The notes below the pieces were generated by a model. That model searched no databases, was not told where the DNA came from, and saw only the letters and a program-made list of their open reading frames with translations. This document shows positions 35,168 through 43,701 of a stretch of 64,000 nucleotides of DNA, one piece after another. The translations under genes were made by a program, and so were the position numbers. This stretch comes from Deltaproteobacteria bacterium GWA2_38_16. GTDB lineage: Bacteria > Bdellovibrionota > JACOXK01 > 2-02-FULL-40-11. The DNA lies in assembly GCA_001797335.1 (NCBI GenBank), contig MGPE01000006.1:215473-279472 (forward strand), in the 5' to 3' direction. The stretch's first letter is position 1; each line of letters begins with the position of its first letter.

Positions 35168-36699
35168 AAAAAATTCTTATTATTACTTTTATTTTTTTAA
35201 TGGGAGCTCTGGCTTCCTTTGCATATCTTTATCATAAAGGAAATTTAACTCCGCTCATCGCTAAATCTCCCATCTGGACTGAAAATGCCCCTCTCATTAC
35301 TTCCCCCACTTCTAACGGATCTACGAATGTTGAAATTTTTGTAAACATCGCTGAGAAATTAAGACCAACGGTAGTTAACATTCACACCACTCAAACCATT
35401 AAAGGAGGCGGCATATCCCCTTTTCAGGGATTTGAAGATGATGAATTTTTTAGACGATTTTTTGATGACTTTTTTGGACAAAGAGGCATGCCCAAAAGTA
35501 AACCCAAAGATTTTAAACAACAAAATTTAGGATCTGGATTTATTATTAGTCGCGATGGCTACATTATTACCAATAATCATGTCATTGAAAAAGCCGATGA
35601 AATTAAAGTAAAGCTCACCGAAGAATCTAAAGAAAGCTATACGGCTAAACTCATTGGAACCGATGCCAGAACCGACATTGCTCTTATTAAAATTGACCCC
35701 AAAGGAAAAGAATTACCCGTGGCTCCTTTGGGCGATTCTGATAAATTGAGAGTTGGCGAATGGGTAGCTGCCATTGGTCATCCTTTCGGTTATGGGCACA
35801 CGGTTTCTCACGGTATTGTGAGTGCTAAAGAACGTCTTTTTGGAGATGGTGTCACGCATCCTTATAATGATTATATTCAAACCGATGCATCTATTAATCT
35901 GGGCAATAGCGGAGGACCTCTCATTAATATCCAAGGAGAAGTCATTGGGATTAACGTTGCTACCGATGCCAGAGCCCAAGGTATTATTGGATTTGCAATC
36001 CCTATTAATGTCGCTAAAAATATTATTCCGCAATTATCGGAAAAAGGGCATGCCATTCGAGGATTTATTGGAATTCAGTTTCATGAACTAACCAGTGATC
36101 TTGCAAAACAATTTAAACTTAAAAAAGATCAAGAAGGCGTAGTGGTTGCTGAAATCATTAAGGGAGAACCGGCAGATTTAGCAGGCCTTAAGGTTTATGA
36201 TGTCATTATCGAATTCAATGGAAAAAAAGTTAAAAGCGGACGAGACCTTCTTCAAGAAGTAGGTAAAGCTCCCGTTGGAAAACCTGCCTCTCTTAAAATT
36301 CTTCGGGAGGGAGAAGAAAAAATACTTACCCTCACCCCTGTTGAACGAAAAGATGAGTTAGAGCGAAAAACAAAGAAAGAAAAATCAAAAAAAGGGGAAG
36401 AAAAAGAAGAAAAAATTAAGCTTGGGATTCAAGTAGATGACCTTAAAAACTACCCTGGCATTTTAGAAAAACTAGAAGTGGGAATAATGGGCGTTGTCAT
36501 TACAGATATAGAAGAAGAAAGTCCTGCAGGACGAGCCAGCCTTGAAAAAGGAGATATTATTACCGAGATCGACAAACAAAAGGTAACTTCTGTTTCTCAA
36601 TTTATGGATATTGTTTCTACCCTTAAAAAGAAACATTCTTATCTTTTTAGAGTTATTCAGCAAGGAGCCATTAAGCTCGTCGTTATTAAAGTTGAATAA
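35164..36699 (+). CDS. degP: Periplasmic serine protease DegP/HtrA
   Basis: 511 aa. N-terminal signal or anchor (about 4-22), trypsin-like domain with H139, D171 and S249 (GNSGGPL), then two PDZ domains (about 300-380 and 410-500). It degrades or refolds misfolded envelope proteins. A charged Lys/Glu linker separates the PDZ domains. Adjacent to htpX, another quality-control protease, so the operon reads as an envelope-stress unit. degQ is equally possible by sequence. Confidence 0.93.
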   Translation: MKKILIITFIFLMGALASFAYLYHKGNLTPLIAKSPIWTENAPLITSPTSNGSTNVEIFVNIAEKLRPTVVNIHTTQTIKGGGISPFQGFEDDEFFRRFFDDFFGQRGMPKSKPKDFKQQNLGSGFIISRDGYIITNNHVIEKADEIKVKLTEESKESYTAKLIGTDARTDIALIKIDPKGKELPVAPLGDSDKLRVGEWVAAIGHPFGYGHTVSHGIVSAKERLFGDGVTHPYNDYIQTDASINLGNSGGPLINIQGEVIGINVATDARAQGIIGFAIPINVAKNIIPQLSEKGHAIRGFIGIQFHELTSDLAKQFKLKKDQEGVVVAEIIKGEPADLAGLKVYDVIIEFNGKKVKSGRDLLQEVGKAPVGKPASLKILREGEEKILTLTPVERKDELERKTKKEKSKKGEEKEEKIKLGIQVDDLKNYPGILEKLEVGIMGVVITDIEEESPAGRASLEKGDIITEIDKQKVTSVSQFMDIVSTLKKKHSYLFRVIQQGAIKLVVIKVE

Positions 36700-37570
36700 A
36701 AAGAAATTCCAAGTTTTTTCTCCTGCAAAAATTAATCTTTTTTTGCATATTGGCAAAAAAAGAAAAGATCATTTTCACACTATTTCTAGCCTCATGTTTC
36801 CTTTAAAAACAACAGGAGACATCCTCACATTTAAGCCGATTTTATCTCCAAATATAAATGTAAGCCTCACTCTTTCTAAAAAAATACAAACTCCCCTCTT
36901 TAAAAAATTGATCCCCTCTTCTAAAAACAATTTGGTTTGGAAAGCCGCTCATCTTTTTTATAAAACAACGCATCTTAAACCAGCTATCGCTATTCATATT
37001 GAAAAAAATATTCCCTTTGGAGCGGGATTGGGAGGAGGAAGCTCTAATGCTGCCGCAACGCTTCTGACTTTAAATCGTTTATACAAATATCCCCTTTCAC
37101 TCAAAAAACTTCATGCACTGAGTACTCAATTGGGTTCAGATGTTTCTTTTTTTCTGTATCAAAAATCCGCTTTTGTCAGTGGAAAAGGAGATAAAATCAA
37201 ACTTACTTTACTTAAATTAAAACACTGGATTCTCCTGTTAAATCCTAGGTTTACCATTTCTACTCCCTGGGCATATCAACGATGGGATGAACTGACTTCT
37301 TCGCTAGAGACTCCAGCCTTTCGGCCTTCGTTGACAAAAAAAAGTAGGAATGCTAAAAATTATTGGAAAAATGACTTTGAAAAAGTTGTTTTTCCTGCTT
37401 ATCCTATTTTGGAAAAAGCAAAAGAAATATTACTAAAAGCAGGGGCACATACCGCTAGACTCACGGGAAGCGGCTCTTCATTATATGGAGTATTTAAAAG
37501 TTTTAAGAGTGCACAAAAAGCAGCAAAAGAATTTAAACACTGGATATATTGGATTGAAAGGGGGCCGTAA
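36692..37570 (+). CDS. ispE: 4-diphosphocytidyl-2-C-methyl-D-erythritol kinase
   Basis: GHMP kinase of the MEP isoprenoid pathway, 292 aa from a TTG at 36692 that overlaps the degP stop by 8 nt. The family start FSPAKINLFLHIGKKR follows, so no upstream start is needed. The ATP-binding loop PFGAGLGGGSSNAAA and the C-terminal LTGSGSSLYGVF are intact. It supplies the isoprenoid precursors used by uppS. Confidence 0.94.
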   Translation: MNKKKFQVFSPAKINLFLHIGKKRKDHFHTISSLMFPLKTTGDILTFKPILSPNINVSLTLSKKIQTPLFKKLIPSSKNNLVWKAAHLFYKTTHLKPAIAIHIEKNIPFGAGLGGGSSNAAATLLTLNRLYKYPLSLKKLHALSTQLGSDVSFFLYQKSAFVSGKGDKIKLTLLKLKHWILLLNPRFTISTPWAYQRWDELTSSLETPAFRPSLTKKSRNAKNYWKNDFEKVVFPAYPILEKAKEILLKAGAHTARLTGSGSSLYGVFKSFKSAQKAAKEFKHWIYWIERGP

Positions 37571-37572
37571 AT

Positions 37573-37899
37573 ATGGAAATTACTGAAGTTCGGGTTTTTC
37601 CCGTTGATGAAGAAAAACTAAAAGCATACGTTACGATCACCATTGATAACTGCTTTGTCATCCGAGATTTAAAAGTTATTAATGGCACAAAGGGACTTTT
37701 TGTTGCCATGCCGAGCAAGAAGTGCAAAGATGGCTCTTTTAAAGATACCGCTCATCCCCTCGATAACCAAACACGAGATGTCATTGAGTCAAAAGTGTTA
37801 GCTGAATACCAAAAAAGCATTAAAGAAGGAAAAGGATTCAAAGACTCAAAAAAATCAAAGGAACCTGAACCTGAGGAAAAAGAAAAAGTACAAGAATAG
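37573..37899 (+). CDS. spoVG: Septation/regulatory protein SpoVG
   Basis: 108 aa. The SpoVG core EVRVFPVDEEKLKAYVTITIDNCFVI...FVAMPSKK and HPLDNQTRDVIESKVL is complete; a Lys/Glu tail extends it. SpoVG binds nucleic acid. It sits 2 nt after ispE and before a tRNA gene, an order seen in other Deltaproteobacteria. Confidence 0.95.
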   Translation: MEITEVRVFPVDEEKLKAYVTITIDNCFVIRDLKVINGTKGLFVAMPSKKCKDGSFKDTAHPLDNQTRDVIESKVLAEYQKSIKEGKGFKDSKKSKEPEPEEKEKVQE

Positions 37900-37917
37900 T
37901 TGCACATAAAGCTTTAT

Positions 37918-37992
37918 TGGGGCGTCGACAAGCGGTAAGTCACAAGGCTTTGGACCTTGCACTCGCAGGTTCGAATCCTGCCGCCCCAGCCA
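37918..37992 (+). tRNA. tRNA-Gln (anticodon TTG)
   Basis: Cloverleaf of 75 nt with encoded CCA. Acceptor stem TGGGGCG/CGCCCCA (37918-37924 with 37982-37988), discriminator G; anticodon stem CAAGG/CCTTG around CTTTGGA with TTG at 37950-37952; T-arm GCAGGTTCGAATCCTGC. Lies 18 nt after spoVG and 24 nt before prs. Confidence 0.96.
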
Positions 37993-38016
37993 AAATTAAG
38001 TTGAGCCAAAATTTCT

Positions 38017-38967
38017 ATGAGTACAAAAGAATTAAAAATATTTTCTGGGAATTCCAATCCAGCACTTTCTCAAGAAATAAGCCATTATTTAGAGATCCCC
38101 TTGGGAAAATGTGAAGTTAAATGTTTTAGCGATGGGGAAATTTTTGTTCAAATTGAAGAGTCTGTAAGAGGCCATGAGGTATTTGTTATTCAGTCCACCT
38201 GTCCACCGGTTAATTCTAATCTCATGGAACTTTTAATCATGATCGATGCCTTAAAACGTGCTTCTGCAAGCAGCATTACTGCTGTCATCCCCTACTATGG
38301 CTATGCCCGCCAAGATAGAAAAGTGGCTCCGAGAACTCCTATTTCTTCTAAATTGGTGGCCGATCTTTTGACGGCCAGTGGAGCCAGTCGTGTCATCAGC
38401 ATGGATCTCCATGCTGGACAAATTCAGGGATTTTTTAATATTCCTTTTGATCACCTCTACTCTTCTCCTGTTATGATTAATCACTTAAGAGAAAAATTAG
38501 GAGAAGGAGATCACTTAGTCATTGTCTCCTCAGATACAGGGGGAGTGGAAAGAGCCAGAGCCTACGCTAAAAGACTAAACGCCTCTCTTGCCATTGTGGA
38601 TAAAAGACGCCTTGGCCCCAACCAAGCTAAAGCCATGAATCTCATTGGAGAAGTCCAAGGAAAAACAACGGTTATTGTTGATGATATGATTGATACCGCC
38701 GGGACACTCACCGAAGCAGGACTTCTTCTCCTTGACAAAGGTGCAGCTCATGTGTTTGCTTGTGCCACTCATGCAGTGTTTTCAGGGCCTGCCTATGAAA
38801 GATTAGTTAAGGTAGGGTTTGAAGAAATAATCGTTTCAAATTCCATTCCCCTAAAGGATGAATTTAGAACGAATAAAAAAATAAAAGTTTTATCGGTGGC
38901 TCCTCTATTGGGAGAAGCCATTAAGCGTGTACATAACCAAGACTCTGTAAGTAGTCTTTTTATTTAA
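38017..38967 (+). CDS. prs: Ribose-phosphate pyrophosphokinase
   Basis: Makes PRPP from ribose 5-phosphate and ATP. 316 aa, collinear with the family. Catalytic flexible loop PYYGYARQDRK, metal site DLHAGQIQGFF, PRPP loop VIVDDMIDTAGTL. Standard length and no odd residues. First of prs-rplY-pth. Confidence 0.98.
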   Translation: MSTKELKIFSGNSNPALSQEISHYLEIPLGKCEVKCFSDGEIFVQIEESVRGHEVFVIQSTCPPVNSNLMELLIMIDALKRASASSITAVIPYYGYARQDRKVAPRTPISSKLVADLLTASGASRVISMDLHAGQIQGFFNIPFDHLYSSPVMINHLREKLGEGDHLVIVSSDTGGVERARAYAKRLNASLAIVDKRRLGPNQAKAMNLIGEVQGKTTVIVDDMIDTAGTLTEAGLLLLDKGAAHVFACATHAVFSGPAYERLVKVGFEEIIVSNSIPLKDEFRTNKKIKVLSVAPLLGEAIKRVHNQDSVSSLFI

Positions 38968-38979
38968 AGTGAGGGTAAT

Positions 38980-39717
38980 ATGGCTCAAGTAGAATTAAAA
39001 GTAACCGCAAGAGAAGAACTTGGAAAAGGATCTTCTCGAAAAACACGAAAAATAGGAGCTATTCCTTGTGTTGTTTATGGCAAAGGTAAAAAGAATTTTC
39101 ATCTCACTTTAAATCCAGATTCTTTAAAAAAAGCTTTAAAAATAGGAGGAGGAGTTAATACACTCTTAACTTTATTAGAAGAAGGATCTAAGCAGTTTGG
39201 TAAAAAAACAGTTATCGTTAAAGAAATTTTTAAAAATCCCTTAAATTCACATTATACACATGTTGATTTTTATGAACTAGATCTCAAAAAAACAGTGACT
39301 GTAAAAGTTCCATTGCATTTCGTAGGAAAAGCCGAAGGCCTTACCCAAGGAGGGATTGTACAACCCATTATGAGAGAAATAGAGGTCAAATGCCTACCTC
39401 ATGAAATTCCCTCTTTTATTGATGTTGATGTTACTGCTCTTAAGGTAGGAGATTCACTCCATCTTTCTAATTTAAAAACGTCGTCTCAAGGAAAAGGATA
39501 TGAAATCGTTTTTACTTCGGATGAAACTGTGGTCACCGTTGCTATACCCAAAGAAGAAGTCGTAGAAGCTCCAAAAGCAGAAGCAGCTGCTGCTGCACCA
39601 GGGGCAACACCTTCTGAAGGTAAAGAAGGAGCTGCTGCTCCTGAAGGGGCTCAACCTAAAGCAGGTACTGCTGCTCCCGAAGGTGCGCCCAAGAAAAAAG
39701 AGGAAGGGAAAAAATAA
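38980..39717 (+). CDS. rplY: 50S ribosomal protein L25 (general stress form, CTC)
   Basis: 245 aa, the two-domain CTC form. N-terminal 5S rRNA-binding domain (about 1-95, GKGSSRKTRKIGAIPCVVYG) then the C-terminal domain (about 96-185). A low-complexity tail rich in Ala, Gly, Pro and Lys (about 190-245) is extra. Directly precedes pth as in many bacteria. Confidence 0.94.
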   Translation: MAQVELKVTAREELGKGSSRKTRKIGAIPCVVYGKGKKNFHLTLNPDSLKKALKIGGGVNTLLTLLEEGSKQFGKKTVIVKEIFKNPLNSHYTHVDFYELDLKKTVTVKVPLHFVGKAEGLTQGGIVQPIMREIEVKCLPHEIPSFIDVDVTALKVGDSLHLSNLKTSSQGKGYEIVFTSDETVVTVAIPKEEVVEAPKAEAAAAAPGATPSEGKEGAAAPEGAQPKAGTAAPEGAPKKKEEGKK

Positions 39718-39720
39718 TTC

Positions 39721-40281
39721 TTGTTTTTGATTACCGGCTTAGGGAATCCTGGAAAGCAGTACCAAGACACTAGACACAATGCTGGATTTTTAGCCCTAGA
39801 TCACATTGCCCACCATCATCACCTTAAAATTTCTTCTAAAAAATTTAATTCTTCCTATTTAGAAACCAATTTATGGGAAAACAAAGTCATTCTTCTAAAA
39901 CCACAAACCTACATGAATTTAAGTGGCCAAGCGATTTTGGCTTTCTGCCAATATTATAAAATTCCTTCTCACCACGTTATTGTTATCCACGATGACATCG
40001 ATCTCCCTTTTTCAGAGGTTCGCACTAAAACCAAGGGCGGACATGCAGGGCATAATGGCCTAAAATCTATCATGGAATGTTTAGAAACCGATATATTCAA
40101 AAGAATTCGTATTGGAATTGGCCGACCACCAACCACTATTCAAAATAAAGAAGACGATATTTCTAATTATGTTTTATCCCCATTTAACTCTGAACAAAAA
40201 AAGGGACTCCCTACCCTTTTTGAAACGGTCTCTCAACATCTTGAAAAAATGCTTGCTGAATTAAATTCCCCCGTGATATAG
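39721..40281 (+). CDS. pth: Peptidyl-tRNA hydrolase
   Basis: Releases tRNA from drop-off peptidyl-tRNA. 186 aa from a TTG, 3 nt after rplY; MFLITGLGNPGKQYQDTRHNAGF aligns with the family N-terminus and contains the catalytic His of RHNAGF. KPQTYMNLSGQ, HDDIDLP and GGHAGHNGLKS are intact. Confidence 0.95.
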   Translation: MFLITGLGNPGKQYQDTRHNAGFLALDHIAHHHHLKISSKKFNSSYLETNLWENKVILLKPQTYMNLSGQAILAFCQYYKIPSHHVIVIHDDIDLPFSEVRTKTKGGHAGHNGLKSIMECLETDIFKRIRIGIGRPPTTIQNKEDDISNYVLSPFNSEQKKGLPTLFETVSQHLEKMLAELNSPVI

Positions 40282-40312
40282 CATTTCTCAATTAATTAAC
40301 CATTCATTCCTT

Positions 40313-40334
40313 GCTCTTTGTTGTTTCAAAGGGC
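40313..40334 (+). promoter_or_regulatory. Leader hairpin upstream of rpsF
   Basis: GCTCTTTG (40313-40320) and CAAAGGGC (40327-40334) make an 8-bp stem with one T-G wobble around TTGTTT, 24 nt before rpsF. rpsF leaders in many bacteria bind the S6-S18 pair, but the CCG loop signature is not seen here, so autoregulation is only possible. Confidence 0.35.
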
Positions 40335-40357
40335 TTGATTAACCAAAAGGAGATAAT

Positions 40358-40645
40358 ATGGTCACGTACGAAACTATCTACATTGCGGATCCTAACTTAG
40401 CTGAAAATAAAGTTGGCGAAATCAATACTAAAGTTACCGAAATTATTAAACGTTTCGATGGCAAGGTAAATAATCTAGACGATTGGGGCAATCGAAAATT
40501 AGGATATAAAATCAACAAACAAACAATAGGTCATTATATCTATATCAACTATTCAGCCAAACCAGGAGTGGTATCTGAATTAGAAAGAACACTACAACTT
40601 CGAGACGATGTTTTAAAACAAATGACGATTCGAGTAGTTCAATAA
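40358..40645 (+). CDS. rpsF: 30S ribosomal protein S6
   Basis: 95 aa, complete bS6 fold: the YETIYIADPN strand, VNNLDDWGNRKLGYKINKQTIGHY and the C-terminal LRDDVLKQMTIRV. AAAGGAG precedes the ATG. Leads the rpsF-rpsR-DUF2232-rplI-dnaB run. Confidence 0.97.
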   Translation: MVTYETIYIADPNLAENKVGEINTKVTEIIKRFDGKVNNLDDWGNRKLGYKINKQTIGHYIYINYSAKPGVVSELERTLQLRDDVLKQMTIRVVQ

Positions 40646-40666
40646 TTTTTAAAAAGGAGAACAAAA

Positions 40667-40903
40667 ATGCTAAAAGAAGATAATAGAAAAAGAAGAAAAA
40701 AAAGTTGTCGTTTCTGTGCAGATACCTCTATTGTTGTGGATTATAAAAACCAAGAGTTGCTTGAAAATTTTGTTACCGAAAATGCTAAAATTGTTCCCAG
40801 TCGAATTTCAGGCGCTTGTGCTTTTCACCAACGTGCATTAACCACCGCCATTAAGCGCGCACGCCAAATTGCCATACTTCCTTATACGATTTGTGAAGTT
40901 TAA
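40667..40903 (+). CDS. rpsR: 30S ribosomal protein S18
   Basis: 78 aa. KSCRFCAD opens the core and KIVPSRISGACAFHQRALTTAIKRARQIAILPY completes it. The N-terminal two Cys (C-x2-C) mark the zinc-type variant. Partner of S6 on the ribosome. Confidence 0.97.
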   Translation: MLKEDNRKRRKKSCRFCADTSIVVDYKNQELLENFVTENAKIVPSRISGACAFHQRALTTAIKRARQIAILPYTICEV

Positions 40904-40913
40904 TAAAAAACAA

Positions 40914-41870
40914 ATGCCTAAAGACTATAAAAATTTCTTTAAAAGACTTTCAGAGCCTCTCCTTCTTCCCTTACTTTCAGTGGTTTTGTTTCAAAGTTAT
41001 ATTTTTATTTTCTTAGCCCCCGTTCCTCTTATTTATGGCCATTTTCGTTACGGACGTATTTTGGGGTTTATTTTTTTAATCACTTCTTTGCTTTTAATGG
41101 GCCTTCTGGAAACATCCCCTCTCATCCCCCTCTTTTTTCTCTTGTTTGTTATTTTAATTGCTTTTGTATTCTCTGAAATTTCCAAGAAAAAACTTCCCAT
41201 TGAAAATTTACTAATTAGATCTATTGGCGTTTTATTGATTTGTTATACAGGAATTTTATTTTTTATTTCTAAGGGCCATCCATATGAATATGTTCTCAAT
41301 GTAGGGAATCAATATGTCAGTTCCCTGCCTCACATTTTAGAAAATAAAAATGTACCCGCCAACCTCACACAGTGGAAAGAATCTTTAATAGAACTTTCTA
41401 AAAATGCTGCTCCTTTTACAGCTCGTTTTATACAAGAAAAATTAGTGGCTTATATTATTTGTGGGCTTCTTTTAACCTTGTGGCTAACTATTGTTATTTT
41501 AAAAAATTTACATATTTCTGTTACTTCTAACGATTTAAGCCAATGGAAAGCTCCGGATCATTTGGTGTGGGCTTTTATTGCCACTTTTCTTTTTTCAGAA
41601 TTAACCATTCCAGTCCTCACTCCCATTTCTAAAAACATTTTAACCATTCTTTTTGTTATTTATTTTTTGCAAGGTCTTTCTATTGCCACTTTTTATTTTT
41701 CCTACAAAAAATATTCCCGCATTCAAAAAAGTGTGGGCTATATTCTGCTCTCTGTATTTCCTTTTTTAACAACCTGTTTTGGATTTTTTGATCTTTGGAT
41801 TAATTTTAGAAGTCACATGGGGAAACCCACTAGAAAAACCGTATGGAATAATTCAAGGAAGGAAGGTTAA
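40914..41870 (+). CDS. DUF2232 membrane protein
   Basis: 318 aa from the ATG at 40914, just after rpsR; the frame is also open upstream inside rpsR. Seven to eight hydrophobic helices, a pattern shared with YybS/DUF2232. The position between rpsR and rplI is the conserved one for this family in Deltaproteobacteria. Role unknown; transport-type fold likely. Confidence 0.85.
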   Translation: MPKDYKNFFKRLSEPLLLPLLSVVLFQSYIFIFLAPVPLIYGHFRYGRILGFIFLITSLLLMGLLETSPLIPLFFLLFVILIAFVFSEISKKKLPIENLLIRSIGVLLICYTGILFFISKGHPYEYVLNVGNQYVSSLPHILENKNVPANLTQWKESLIELSKNAAPFTARFIQEKLVAYIICGLLLTLWLTIVILKNLHISVTSNDLSQWKAPDHLVWAFIATFLFSELTIPVLTPISKNILTILFVIYFLQGLSIATFYFSYKKYSRIQKSVGYILLSVFPFLTTCFGFFDLWINFRSHMGKPTRKTVWNNSRKEG

Positions 41871-41871
41871 T

Positions 41872-42321
41872 ATGAAAGTAATATTGAAAGAAGAAATACA
41901 AAAATTAGGCCAACCTGGCGATGTGGTAAATGTCGCAGATGGATTTGCTAGAAATTATTTATTTCCCCAAAAAAAAGCACTTCCAGCAACAGAACAAAAT
42001 ATTAAAAATATCGAACATCATAAAAAAGTGCTCCTTAAAAAGGCTTCTGAGAGAAAAGTTTCTGTTGAGGAGTTGGCTCAAAAACTATCTCAATTTAATT
42101 GCACGATTCAAAAGAAGGCGGGGAAAAATAATAAACTCTTTGGATCGGTAACAAGCCAAGACATCTATCAAGAATTGCAAAAAAATGGATTTTCTTCTAT
42201 TGATCGACGAACGATTTCACTTCCAGAACCTATTAAAACCGTTGGCGATTTCCAAGTATCCATAAAATTACATCCGGAGGTAACGACCACTCTTACCGTG
42301 ACAGTCAAAGCTCTTTCATAA
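41872..42321 (+). CDS. rplI: 50S ribosomal protein L9
   Basis: 149 aa from the ATG at 41872 (GGAAGG 6 nt upstream), overlapping nothing but starting right after DUF2232. MKVILKEEIQKLGQPGDVVNVADGFARNYLFP is the L9 N-domain, followed by the long helix and C-domain (NKLFGSVTSQDI). Confidence 0.97.
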   Translation: MKVILKEEIQKLGQPGDVVNVADGFARNYLFPQKKALPATEQNIKNIEHHKKVLLKKASERKVSVEELAQKLSQFNCTIQKKAGKNNKLFGSVTSQDIYQELQKNGFSSIDRRTISLPEPIKTVGDFQVSIKLHPEVTTTLTVTVKALS

Positions 42322-42325
42322 TTTT

Positions 42326-43669
42326 ATGACGGCTAATGACATCCATAAACTTCCGCCTCAAAATATTGAAGCAGAGCAATCTGTACTGGGTGGCATTTTA
42401 CTTGAAAATGAATCCCTCTATAAAGCCTTAGAAACACTGACTGAAGAAGATTTTTATAAACCTTCCCATCAAAAAATCTTTAAAGCCTTAATAACTCTTT
42501 CTGAAAAAGGAGAACCGGCAGATCTTATTACCCTGACAGAAGAACTTAAAAACCAAGGTTTTTTAAATGAAGTCGGTGGAAGTAGTTATCTGGCTTCTTT
42601 GATTAATAATGTTCCTACCGCAGCCAATGTTCCCTATTATGCAAAAATTATTCGTGAAAAAGCTATTTTAAGACGCCTCATTCATGTTTCAACCGATATT
42701 ATTTCTAAAGGCTATCAGGATAATCCCAATCTAGACGAATTTTTAGATTCTGCAGAAAAATCTATTTTTGAAGTTTCCAATAAACGATTTAAAGGGGGCT
42801 TTACCCCCATCCGAGAAGTAGTAAAATCCGGATTTAAAATTATTGAGCACCTCTATGAGAAAAAAGAAACCATTACAGGAATCCCTACGGGCTTTGAAGA
42901 ACTGGATCGACTTACTTCCGGCTTTCAACCTTCTGACCTTATTATTATTGCAGGCCGTCCCTCTATGGGAAAAACGAGTCTTGTTTTAAATATGGTTCAA
43001 CACACCTCTATTCAAGCAAAAGTACCCGTAGCTATTTTTTCTCTTGAAATGTCTAAAGAACAGTTAGTCATGCGCATGCTCACAGCCATTGCCAAAGTAG
43101 ACTCTGCCAGACTTCGCATTGGCCGCCTCACAGATCACGACTGGCCAAAACTTACCAAAGCAGCAGGACAACTTTCCGAAGCACCTATTTTTATCGATGA
43201 TTCCCCTATGCTTTCTGTTCTTGAAATCAGGGCTAAATGCAGACGGCTTAAAGTAGAACACAAATTAGGGGCCATTGTTGTTGACTACTTGCAACTCATG
43301 CGAAGTCATTCCTTTACAGAATCCAGAGAAAAAGAAATTTCTGAAATTTCACGAGGATTAAAGGCTCTGGCGAAAGAGCTTTCCGTCCCTGTCATTGCTC
43401 TTTCTCAGCTTAACCGTGCTGTTGAAAACAGAAATGACAAACGCCCCCAAATGGCCGACCTTCGTGAATCGGGAGCCATTGAACAAGATGCAGATGTGAT
43501 TGGGTTTATTTATCGAGATGAAGTGTATAATAAAGATAGCGAATGGAAAGGCACGGCAGAATTTATTATTTCTAAACAACGAAGTGGCCCTACGGGTCTT
43601 GTTCGGATGGCCTTTTTATCTCAATACGCCACTTTCGAAAATCTCGCCGCCCCACCCACGAACTCATAA
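42326..43669 (+). CDS. dnaB: Replicative DNA helicase
   Basis: 447 aa hexameric helicase of the replication fork. N-domain (PPQNIEAEQSVLGGIL), linker, RecA-like domain with Walker A GRPSMGKTS and Walker B IVVDYLQLM, plus ALSQLNRAVENR and the arginine finger region. No intein. Final gene of the ribosomal run. Confidence 0.98.
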   Translation: MTANDIHKLPPQNIEAEQSVLGGILLENESLYKALETLTEEDFYKPSHQKIFKALITLSEKGEPADLITLTEELKNQGFLNEVGGSSYLASLINNVPTAANVPYYAKIIREKAILRRLIHVSTDIISKGYQDNPNLDEFLDSAEKSIFEVSNKRFKGGFTPIREVVKSGFKIIEHLYEKKETITGIPTGFEELDRLTSGFQPSDLIIIAGRPSMGKTSLVLNMVQHTSIQAKVPVAIFSLEMSKEQLVMRMLTAIAKVDSARLRIGRLTDHDWPKLTKAAGQLSEAPIFIDDSPMLSVLEIRAKCRRLKVEHKLGAIVVDYLQLMRSHSFTESREKEISEISRGLKALAKELSVPVIALSQLNRAVENRNDKRPQMADLRESGAIEQDADVIGFIYRDEVYNKDSEWKGTAEFIISKQRSGPTGLVRMAFLSQYATFENLAAPPTNS

Positions 43670-43701
43670 AGTGGCATTAGAATTGCTTTATATCTAAAAA
43701 C

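Noticed and set aside
40313-40334. S6-S18 leader motif upstream of rpsF
   Set aside because: A hairpin exists but the conserved CCG loop of that motif is not visible.
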